DNA of 64,000 nucleotides from Actinomyces naeslundii (GTDB lineage: Bacteria > Actinomycetota > Actinomycetes > Actinomycetales > Actinomycetaceae). Position 1 is the first letter of the stretch. Every line of letters begins with the position of its first letter. Where the stretch lies: the NCBI RefSeq assembly GCF_001956585.1, contig NZ_MSRR01000031.1, forward strand, positions 1 through 64,000, in the 5' to 3' direction. This document shows, one piece after another, positions 34,737-44,139 of the stretch. The notes below the pieces were generated by a model, which had not been told where the DNA came from, did not search any database, and worked only from the letters and a program-made list of their open reading frames with translations. The position numbers and the translations under genes were made by a program.

Positions 34737-35399
34737 CTAGCGACTCTCCGGTCCACCACGGGGGCCGTCTTTCCCACCGTGCCCCAGCAGACCGGGGCGG
34801 ATGAGCTCCAGCCAGCGCCGACGGACCTCGAGAGAGCCGTCGCCGGGGTAGAAGACCATGAGGACGTAGAGGTCGGAGACAGCGAGGTCGGAGCGCAGCC
34901 GCCCGCTGGCCCGTCCCTCCTCGATGAGGCGTCCCAGCGCCTCAGTGGCGCGAGTCTCCGGCTCGGCGTACTCCACCTCCGCCCCCAGCGCCCGAGCAAC
35001 GGTCTTGGCGGCATGGCTCCGGGAGATCATCTCCAGGGCCCGCTCCAGGAAACCCAGGAGCTCCTGGGCGGCGTCGGAACGGCCGGCCTCGACGCGCGCC
35101 CAGGCGTCCTGAGCGTCATCGGCCAGGGCCTCGACATACTCGTTGACGACCGCCGCAAGCAGGTCCGTCTTGTTGGGGAAGTGGCGGTAGAGCGTGCCCA
35201 CGGCGACGCCGGCCGCCCGAGCGATCTCCCCCATGGCGACCTCAGTGCCCTGCTCAGCGACCAGCCGTCTGGCGGCCTCCAGGATGGAGGTCCGGTTGCG
35301 CACCGCATCGGCACGCCTTGACGAGCGCTCTGAGGTGATGCCGCTCGCCTCCGTCACCGTCCCGGTCCGCTCAACCGCGTCATGGGTAACCCGAGCCAT
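34737..35399 (-). CDS. TetR family transcriptional regulator
   Basis: A 220-residue TetR-type repressor. The N-terminal helix-turn-helix (about residues 35-80) contains ILEAARRLVAEQG, MGEIARAAGVAVGTLYRHFPNKTDLL, the classic TetR signature. The C-terminal ligand domain is generic. It is divergent from a short-chain dehydrogenase and separated by 122 bases with an inverted repeat, so it probably represses that gene and itself. It ends 9 bases before dapB on the same strand. Confidence 0.92.
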   Translation of the reverse strand: MARVTHDAVERTGTVTEASGITSERSSRRADAVRNRTSILEAARRLVAEQGTEVAMGEIARAAGVAVGTLYRHFPNKTDLLAAVVNEYVEALADDAQDAWARVEAGRSDAAQELLGFLERALEMISRSHAAKTVARALGAEVEYAEPETRATEALGRLIEEGRASGRLRSDLAVSDLYVLMVFYPGDGSLEVRRRWLELIRPGLLGHGGKDGPRGGPESR

Positions 35400-35455
35400 C
35401 CTTCTCCCTTTCCTCAGGCTTGCTCAATAGCGTGCCGAGCATCTCACTTGCACAA

Positions 35456-35501
35456 ACATGAATCTACATTCACGATATTACCTGAACGACGATTCATGTT
35501 A
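35456..35501. promoter_or_regulatory. Candidate TetR operator in the TetR/SDR gap
   Basis: AACATGAATC (35456-35465) and GATTCATGTT (35492-35501) are perfect 10-bp inverted arms 26 bases apart. Within the left arm a second, smaller palindrome TGAAT-CTAC-ATTCA is present. The right arm ends 20 bases before the dehydrogenase start. The region is far more AT-rich than its surroundings. Confidence 0.6.
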
Positions 35502-35521
35502 ACGAGAGGACACCTCAGACG

Positions 35522-36424
35522 ATGACCACCACCACGCCGGCCCAGGCCCCCGCGACCTCCACCGAGAGCTCTTCGGAGAACGCCGCAGACCACGGTGCGA
35601 CCCGCACCGCCCTCGTCACCGGCGCCTCCTCCGGCATCGGTGAGGACACCGCCCGCAAGCTCCAGGCCCTGGGCTACATCGTCTACGGTGCGGCCCGCCG
35701 TACCGACCGCCTCCAGGCCCTGACCGCCGACGGCATCCGCCCACTGGCCATGGACGTGACCGACGACGCCTCCATGACCGCCGGTGTGAACCGCATCCTG
35801 GAGGAGACCGACCGCATCGACGTCCTGGTCAACAACGCCGGCTACGGCTCCTACGGGGCCATCGAGGACGTCCCGATCGATGAGGCCCGTCGCCAGTTCG
35901 AGGTCAACGTCTTCGGCCTGGGTCGCCTCACCCAGCTCGTCACCCCGCACATGCGCACCCAGGGCTCGGGCACCATCATCAACATCTCCTCCATGGGCGG
36001 GAAGCTGACCACGCCGCTGGGCGGCTGGTACCACGCCACGAAGTACGCCGTCGAGGCCCTGAGCGACGCCCTGCGCATGGAGCTGCGCCCCTTCGGGATC
36101 GACGTCGTCGTGGTCGAGCCCGGCGGCATCCGCACCGAGTGGGCATCAATCGCCGCCGACCACCTCGAGGCCACGGCCGAGGGCAGCGCCTACGCCAATC
36201 AGATCCGGGCCGTGGCCGGTGCCATGCGCAGCGAGTCGAACAATCGGCGCTACTCCCCGCCGGAGGTCATCGCCCGTACCGTCGGCAAGATCGTCACCGC
36301 CCGCCACCCCCGGACCCGCTACGCCGTGGGCTTCATGGCAAAGCCGCTCATTGCCGCACGTCGGGTCCTGCCGGACCGTGCCTTCGATCAGCTCATCGGT
36401 GCCGCCTTCGGCTTCCGTCGCTGA
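35522..36424 (+). CDS. Short-chain dehydrogenase/reductase
   Basis: A 300-residue classical SDR oxidoreductase. The cofactor loop TGASSGIGEDTARKL, NNAGYGS, the catalytic Ser in NISSMGG and YHATK (YxxxK) are all intact. It lies next to and divergent from the TetR regulator, suggesting substrate-induced expression. The substrate cannot be read from sequence; similar genes are often annotated as ketoreductases or general oxidoreductases. Confidence 0.9.
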   Translation: MTTTTPAQAPATSTESSSENAADHGATRTALVTGASSGIGEDTARKLQALGYIVYGAARRTDRLQALTADGIRPLAMDVTDDASMTAGVNRILEETDRIDVLVNNAGYGSYGAIEDVPIDEARRQFEVNVFGLGRLTQLVTPHMRTQGSGTIINISSMGGKLTTPLGGWYHATKYAVEALSDALRMELRPFGIDVVVVEPGGIRTEWASIAADHLEATAEGSAYANQIRAVAGAMRSESNNRRYSPPEVIARTVGKIVTARHPRTRYAVGFMAKPLIAARRVLPDRAFDQLIGAAFGFRR

Positions 36425-36483
36425 GCGACGGGCCCACGTAACCCCGCCAGCACCTGGGGCCGACGACTGGAATCAGCCTTTTG

Positions 36484-36605
36484 GTGTCCAAATCGGAGAC
36501 AAAGGGCCTCCACCTCTTAGAGCGCAGGCTGGAGAACCTTGGAATCATGCGGTTGCGCATCGGCTGGATGAAAGCGATCCGCGCCTTTGTCACCGATTTG
36601 GACAC
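36484..36605. mobile_element. MITE-like element with 22-bp terminal inverted repeats
   Basis: GTGTCCAAATCGG at 36484 starts a 22-bp arm that reappears as the reverse complement at 36584-36605 with one mismatch (21/22). The 78-bp interior encodes no protein. TCAGCC occurs just outside the right end (36606-36611) and, five bases off, outside the left end (36473-36478), compatible with a target duplication but not exact. It could instead be a large RNA hairpin or a decayed insertion sequence. Confidence 0.5.
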
Positions 36606-36675
36606 TCAGCCCCTCTTCTGGCTCCGGCGGTACTCGATGAACGGGTCCATGGGCCCCGTTTGTAGTCGGCAGGCG

Positions 36676-38109
36676 TCAGTCGACCGGGCCCACGAGGATG
36701 CGGGCGCGTTTCTGCTCCACCAGCCAGGCAGCCATCTCCCGGACCTCCTCGGGGGTGACAGCCTCCAGGCGGCGCAGGTTCTCCTCCATGGAGCGCAGGC
36801 GCCCGGTGACGACCTCGGCCCGCCCCAGGCGCCCCATGCGCGCCAGGGAGTCCTCTCCCCCGAGGACCATGGCCCCGCGCAGCTGGCCGCGGGCGCGCAT
36901 CATCTCCCGTTCGGTGACGCCGTGCTCGGCGAGCTTCTCGAACTCGCCGATCATGACGGCGCACACCTCATCGACGTCGCCGGGAGCGCAGCCCGCGTAG
37001 AGCCCGAAGGCTCCGGCACCGGCGTAGGAGGTGTCGAAGGCATAGGTGGTGTAGGCCAGGCCGCGCTTCTCACGCACTTCCTGGAACAGGCGCGAGGACA
37101 TGCCACCGCCCAGGATGGTGGTGAGTACGCTCATGGCCCAGCGCCGCTCGTCACGCACGGCGATGCCCTGGCACGTCAGGTACAGGTGGGTCTGCTCGCT
37201 CTCACGCGGGACGGTGATGTCGTGAACGTCCAGGGCCGCGAAGGGCTCGATCTCGAAGCGGCGCTCGCGCGGGGCGGCGTCGGGCGAGGCGTCCCAGCCG
37301 GCCGCGGCCAGATCGGCCAGGACCCGTTCGCAGACCTCGTCGTGGTCGACGGCGCCGGCGGCCGCCACCACGAGGGTGTCGGAGGCGTAGGTGCGCTTGT
37401 AGTGCTCCCACACGGCGTCGCGCGGAACCGCGGTGACGGTCTCGTTGGTGCCGCCGATGGGTCGGCCCAGCGGCGTGTCCTCACCGAAGGCGGCCCGGGC
37501 GAAGGCCTCCTGGGCGACGTCGGCAGGGTCATCGGCGGCATCGGCCAGCTCGGAGACGATGACGCCGCGCTCGGTCTCGACGTCGGTCGGCTCCAGGAGA
37601 GAGGAGGTCACCATGTCGGCGAGCACGTCGAGGGCCGCCATGCCGTCGGGGGCGAGCACGCGGGCGTAGTAGGAGGTGTGCTCCTTGGACGTGGCGGCGT
37701 TGGACTCCCCGCCGATCATGTCGAAGGCCTCGGCAATGTCGTGGGCGTCGCGTGTGGCGGTGCCCTTGAAGAGCAGGTGCTCCAGGAAGTGGGTGGAGCC
37801 CTCCTGGCCGGGCTCCTCGTCGCGGCTCCCGACGCCGAACCACATGCCGATCGAGGCCGAGCGCAGGCCCGGCACGGACTCGGTGATGACCCGCACCCCA
37901 CCGGGCAGGACGGAGCGGCGGGTGAGCGCACCGTCGTCGTGCAGGGTGAGCTCGGTGCCGTCGCGGCCGGGACGGCCCCGCCGCAGCTCCACCTCGGAGT
38001 AGTCGGTCGGGCTCGAGGACTCCCCGGTCATAAGGGTCGAAGGGAGGGCTGTCGAGGGCGCGGAGGCCGCCGGCCCCGCTGAGCCGGCTAGCATGTCTGG
38101 GTTGGTCAC
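36676..38109 (-). CDS. M16 family metallopeptidase
   Basis: A 477-residue pitrilysin-type (M16) zinc peptidase. The zinc motif is HFLEHLLF (HxxEH) at about residues 108-115, and the downstream acidic ligand lies in TERGVIVSELAD. The second half has the typical LGGGMSSRLFQEVREKRGLAYT segment. M16 peptidases of this type follow pnp in Actinobacteria, exactly as here. Start is a GTG at 38109; a downstream ATG (MTGESSSPTDYSEVEL) would shorten the protein by 26 residues. Confidence 0.92.
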   Translation of the reverse strand: MTNPDMLAGSAGPAASAPSTALPSTLMTGESSSPTDYSEVELRRGRPGRDGTELTLHDDGALTRRSVLPGGVRVITESVPGLRSASIGMWFGVGSRDEEPGQEGSTHFLEHLLFKGTATRDAHDIAEAFDMIGGESNAATSKEHTSYYARVLAPDGMAALDVLADMVTSSLLEPTDVETERGVIVSELADAADDPADVAQEAFARAAFGEDTPLGRPIGGTNETVTAVPRDAVWEHYKRTYASDTLVVAAAGAVDHDEVCERVLADLAAAGWDASPDAAPRERRFEIEPFAALDVHDITVPRESEQTHLYLTCQGIAVRDERRWAMSVLTTILGGGMSSRLFQEVREKRGLAYTTYAFDTSYAGAGAFGLYAGCAPGDVDEVCAVMIGEFEKLAEHGVTEREMMRARGQLRGAMVLGGEDSLARMGRLGRAEVVTGRLRSMEENLRRLEAVTPEEVREMAAWLVEQKRARILVGPVD

Positions 38110-38198
38110 CCGCGAAGACTAACGGGCAGGTGGGCCCGCTGTCGTTCCCGCCACCCAGCGCACTCTGCCGCGCGCAGCGAACGCACTCCCCGAAGACG

Positions 38199-38241
38199 AC
38201 GGTGTCCCCGTTCGGTCCATCGGACCGAACGGGGACACCGT
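38199..38241 (-). terminator. 20-bp perfect stem terminator after pnp
   Basis: ACGGTGTCCCCGTTCGGTCC (38199-38218) is followed by an ATC loop and its exact reverse complement (38222-38241). It sits 38 bases after the pnp stop on the minus strand. A perfect 20-bp stem without U tract fits the GC-rich terminators of Actinobacteria, though it may also act as a stabiliser between pnp and the M16 gene. Confidence 0.8.
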
Positions 38242-38278
38242 GAATACGCGTCAGTCGGCTAGCGCCGCTGAACGGGTC

Positions 38279-40645
<2,367 letters not shown>

Positions 40646-41075
40646 GAAGTCTCTTTCTCGCGATCGTCGTGCCGGTCCGTGGCCTTCGATCGAGGCCCAC
40701 GGAGCCAAGTCCTGCCACACGCAGATCTCCATGATCCGACGGCGCGAGCGCGGTTCCGGAGGCCACCACCGAAAACCGACGGGGCCGGCCGCTCCCCGGG
40801 TCTCTTCCCGGAGGCGGACTACGGCTCCTCCGTACTCCTGGCCGGCTCACACGCTGGGAGAGCATCGAAGAGCCGTGGCGAGTACCCGAGGGCGCAGCCG
40901 CGCAGATTCTATCGTGCGCGGCCTCATGATGCCGATCAGCACCACCGGATGCCACGTGAGATGGGACGCGCGGAACCTTGGACTGTCTGGACCGGGCTCG
41001 CTTGATCATGACAAAGTGGTGGCCAACGGCAGGACGGAGCAGTCCTGTCCCCCTCTCTTCTCAGGAGTGTCAACG
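40646..41075. other. Divergent pnp/fucO region with leader hairpins
   Basis: No gene here. GCCGCGCA (40897-40904) and TGCGCGGC (40915-40922) form a perfect 8-bp hairpin, and GGCCTTCGATCGAGGCC at 40681-40697 is a near-perfect palindrome 36 bases before pnp. In E. coli the pnp leader folds into a hairpin cut by RNase III for autoregulation, so similar control is conceivable. A promoter for fucO should lie near TTGGAC at about 40976, though no fitting -10 was found. Confidence 0.45.
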
Positions 41076-42227
41076 ATGACCCACCGCATGATCTTCAACC
41101 AGACCGGCTACTTCGGCAGGGGCGCGATCGCCCATATCGCCCCCGAGATCGCCCGCCGGGGCCTGACCAAGGCCTTCATCGTCACCGACCCGGTCCTGGC
41201 CGACAACGGCACCGCTGCCCGTATCACCGACCTGCTCGACGAGGCCGGCATCAGCTGGGAGGTCTTCTCCGACGTCGCCCCCAACCCGCCGATCGAGAAG
41301 GTCCAGGCCGGCCTGGCCGCCTTCCGCACCTCGGGCGCCGACGTGCTCATCGGCCTGGGCGGGGGCTCGCCCCAGGACACGTGCAAGGCGATCTCGGTCA
41401 TCGCCACCAACCCCGACTTCGAGGACGTGCTGAGCCTGGAGGGCCTGTCCCCCACCACCCGTCCGGGCGTGCCGATCATCGGCGTGCCCACCACCGCGGG
41501 CACGGCCAGCGAGACCACCATCAACTACGTCATCACCGACACCGCCAAGCGGCGCAAGTTCGTGTGCGTCGACCCCCACGACATCCCGGTCCTGGCCATC
41601 GTGGACCCCGACCTCATGGACGGCATGCCCCGCTCGCTCAAGGTCGCCACCGGGCTGGACGCCCTCACCCACGCCATCGAGGGCTACATCACGCCGGGCG
41701 CGTGGGAGCTCTCCGACGCCCTGTGCCTGCGCTCCATCCAGATGATCGCTGCGAACCTGCGGGCCGCTGCCGACGGGGACGCCGACGCCGTCGAGCAGAT
41801 GGGCCTGGCCGCCTACATCAACGGCATGGCCTACTCCAACGTCGGGCTCGGCCTGGTCCACGGCATGGCCCACCCGCTGGGCGGACGCTACAACGCCCCG
41901 CACGGGGTGGCCAACGGGATCCTCCTGGCACCGGTCATGGCCTTCAACGCCGAGCACACCGGGGAGAAGTACCGCGATATCGCCGAGGCCTTCGGGGTCG
42001 AGGGAGCCCGGACGATGCCGCTGGAGGAGGCGCGCGCCGCGGCCGTGGAGGCCGTGGCCCAGCTGACGCGGGACCTGGGCAACCCCACCCGGATCTCCGA
42101 GGTCGGGGTGGAGGCCGACGGCGTCGAGGCCCTGACCGATGACGCCTTCGCCGACGTGTGCACGCCGGGCAACCCTCGCCCCGCGACCCGTGAGGACATC
42201 AAGGCGCTCTACACCTCACTGCTGTAA
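41076..42227 (+). CDS. fucO: Iron-containing alcohol dehydrogenase, lactaldehyde reductase (FucO-like)
   Basis: An NAD(H)-dependent iron-containing alcohol dehydrogenase of 383 residues, closely resembling E. coli FucO (lactaldehyde reductase/propanediol oxidoreductase): NRMIF/LNxTxxFGRGA-type opening, IGLGGGSPQDTCKA, IGVPTTAGTASETT, NYVITD, KRRKFVCVDPHDIP, and the iron-ligand region DALTHAIEGYIT with GLVHGMAHPLGG and APHGVANG. The physiological direction is anaerobic reduction of L-lactaldehyde or related aldehydes. It lies on the plus strand between rpsO and pnp, an unusual place, and is preceded by AGGAGTG. Confidence 0.93.
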   Translation: MTHRMIFNQTGYFGRGAIAHIAPEIARRGLTKAFIVTDPVLADNGTAARITDLLDEAGISWEVFSDVAPNPPIEKVQAGLAAFRTSGADVLIGLGGGSPQDTCKAISVIATNPDFEDVLSLEGLSPTTRPGVPIIGVPTTAGTASETTINYVITDTAKRRKFVCVDPHDIPVLAIVDPDLMDGMPRSLKVATGLDALTHAIEGYITPGAWELSDALCLRSIQMIAANLRAAADGDADAVEQMGLAAYINGMAYSNVGLGLVHGMAHPLGGRYNAPHGVANGILLAPVMAFNAEHTGEKYRDIAEAFGVEGARTMPLEEARAAAVEAVAQLTRDLGNPTRISEVGVEADGVEALTDDAFADVCTPGNPRPATREDIKALYTSLL

Positions 42228-42263
42228 TCGCGTCCAGGAGAGGCGAAGACTCTCCTCGACACG

Positions 42264-42304
42264 CCGTGCGGCCCGGCTCCCAACAATGGGACCGGGCCGC
42301 ACGG
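42264..42304. terminator. Bidirectional terminator between fucO and rpsO
   Basis: CCGTGCGGCCCGG (42264-42276) pairs with CCGGGCCGCACGG (42292-42304), extended by TCCC/GGGA around an AACAAT loop with one bulged C. It lies in the convergent gap 37 bases after the fucO stop and 20 bases beyond the rpsO stop, so it can serve both genes. Confidence 0.8.
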
Positions 42305-42323
42305 TTCGAGGCTGTCAGCTCGC

Positions 42324-42593
42324 TCAGCGGCGGATGCCGAGGCGGGCGATGAGGGCACGGTAGCGCTCGATGTCCTCCTTCATGAGGTAGTCGAGCAGGC
42401 GGCGGCGCTTACCGATGAGCAGGTAGAGGCCGCGACGCGAGTGGTGGTCGTGGGTGTGGCCCTTGAAGTGCTCGGTGAGGTTGGAGATGCGCTCGGTGAG
42501 GATGGCGACCTGGACCTCAGGGGAGCCCGTGTCACCCTCGTGGGTGGCGTACTCGGCGATGATCTCTTGCTTGCGCTCTGCGGTAACCGACAT
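42324..42593 (-). CDS. rpsO: 30S ribosomal protein S15
   Basis: S15 binds 16S rRNA in the central domain of the small subunit. The 89-residue protein [20 protein letters not shown]...[11 protein letters not shown] has the full family length and the [19 protein letters not shown] region. The ATG at 42593 is preceded by CCGAAGGAGTCCGC. It normally precedes pnp directly; here fucO separates the two. Confidence 0.98.
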   Translation of the reverse strand: MSVTAERKQEIIAEYATHEGDTGSPEVQVAILTERISNLTEHFKGHTHDHHSRRGLYLLIGKRRRLLDYLMKEDIERYRALIARLGIRR

Positions 42594-42810
42594 GCGGACT
42601 CCTTCGGGTCTCGTTGCACGGAGCGCCGGGGCAGGTTCTCCCGGGCATGAGGTATCCGTGGCCGATCGACGGCCCGCCAACCTTACCAGCGCCGCATCCT
42701 CCCGATCGCACCGGAGGCTGTGTGAACCGGCACAATTCCAGGGCAGAACCGGGCTGCCACGGCGCCGCTCCGACGGCGAGCACGCCCCGGGCCCCGCTCC
42801 GGCACCAGAG

Positions 42811-43836
42811 CTACTGCGCGGTGACGTCCTCGGGACGGATCGGATCAGGAACCGGGACATCCAGGATCCGGGCGGTGTCCTCGATGTCGGCGCGCATCTG
42901 GACCAGGAGCGGGTCCAGTCCGTCGAAGGCGAGCATGGGGCGCAGGCGCTCGACGAGCTCGATCCCCACCTCCTCGCCGTAGAGGTTGAGGTCGGCGCGT
43001 CCCAGGACGTGAGCCTCGACCGTGCGCTGGGGGACGTCGTCGAAGGTGGGGTTGGTGCCGATCGAGATGGCGGCGGGCAGCCGCTGGCCACCGGCCTCGG
43101 CGCTACTGCCTCGAACCAGCCAGCCGGCGTAGACGCCGTCCGGCGGCACGACGCCGGCGGTGGCGGCCTCCAGGTTGGCAGTGGGGAACCCGAGCTCGCG
43201 CCCACGGCGCAGCCCCCGCACGACGACGCCGCGCAGCCGGTGGGGACGGCCCAGAACCTGGCTGGCCCGCCCCATGTCTCCGTCCTTGAGGCACTGGCGG
43301 ATCCAGGTCGATGACCAGCGCCGTCCCTCCTCCGAGCGGATCTTGGAGACGATCTCGACCTCGAAGCCGTCATCGCGGCCGATCTGTTCCAGGGTGGTGG
43401 CGTCGCCGGAGTTGCGGCAGCCGAAGCGCACGTCATCACCGACGACGACCGCTCGCGCCCCCAGCAGCCCCTCCAGCCAGGTGCGCACGAAGTCCTGCGG
43501 GCTCTGGGCGGCGAAGTCGAGGGTGTAGGTGATGACCAGGACCGCGTCGAGACCGAGGTCCTTGAGGGAGGCCAGGCGGTCGGTCAAGGAGGTGATGAGG
43601 GGCAGGTCCACCTCCGGCTGGTGGACGCTGCGGGGATGCGGGTCGAAGGTGACCGCGACAGCCAGTGGCCGCTCGCCGTCGCAGGCGAGCTCACAGGAGA
43701 GCTCGACGACGCGTCCTAGGACCGCTTGGTGTCCGCGGTGGACGCCGTCGAAGATCCCCATGGTGACCACGGACCCCACTCCGCCCGGCGCGCTCAGGCT
43801 CGCTGGCACCTGCTCGGCGCCGTACCAGACCTCCAC
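42811..43836 (-). CDS. ribF: Bifunctional riboflavin kinase/FAD synthetase RibF
   Basis: RibF phosphorylates riboflavin to FMN and adenylates it to FAD. The 341-residue protein has the N-terminal FAD synthetase nucleotidyltransferase domain with [16 protein letters not shown] and the [18 protein letters not shown] region, then the flavokinase domain with the GFPTANLE segment and GTNPTFDD. It is usually located downstream of truB, but here an ABC transporter and a small Cys-rich gene come between. The stretch to rpsO (42594-42810) shows no other gene. Confidence 0.96.
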   Translation of the reverse strand: MEVWYGAEQVPASLSAPGGVGSVVTMGIFDGVHRGHQAVLGRVVELSCELACDGERPLAVAVTFDPHPRSVHQPEVDLPLITSLTDRLASLKDLGLDAVLVITYTLDFAAQSPQDFVRTWLEGLLGARAVVVGDDVRFGCRNSGDATTLEQIGRDDGFEVEIVSKIRSEEGRRWSSTWIRQCLKDGDMGRASQVLGRPHRLRGVVVRGLRRGRELGFPTANLEAATAGVVPPDGVYAGWLVRGSSAEAGGQRLPAAISIGTNPTFDDVPQRTVEAHVLGRADLNLYGEEVGIELVERLRPMLAFDGLDPLLVQMRADIEDTARILDVPVPDPIRPEDVTAQ

Positions 43837-44014
43837 TGCCGATATCCCTGCTCTCGTCTCCTCGAGGGACGCGTCGCGTCCCCGCCTGCATCCTTACCTG
43901 CACCCTTGTCCGCATGCTCCCGAACTGCACAGACAGGTCGGGGAAGGTTGCTTGTGCGGGACAACCCTGCCACGGTCACGCCTTCGGGCGCGACCTCATC
44001 GCCGCAGACCCGCC

Positions 44015-44066
44015 TTGACGTGAACCGACCGTCGGTCTATTCTCAATATCGACCGATGGTCGGTTC
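44015..44066 (+). promoter_or_regulatory. Promoter overlaid by double-palindrome operator for ABC exporter
   Basis: TTGACG (44015-44020), 17 bases, then TATTCT (44038-44043) form a plausible -35/-10 pair. Two 16-bp arms overlay it: GAACCGACCGTCGGTC (44022-44037) in the spacer and GACCGATGGTCGGTTC (44051-44066), 15/16 inverted complements of each other, and each itself palindromic around GACCG..CGGTC. The layout is typical of a TetR-family repressor that blocks polymerase. No TetR gene lies beside it. Confidence 0.7.
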
Positions 44067-44139
44067 ACCTCGAAACCGTTCACGTGACCGAGAAAAGAGA
44101 CACAGAGACCGGAGAGAAAGACTCAAGGAGGCCGCTGCC

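Noticed and set aside
36481-38082. Plus-strand frame starting inside the inverted-repeat element and running over the M16 gene
   Set aside because: It runs antisense to the M16 peptidase and its codon use is that of a shadow.
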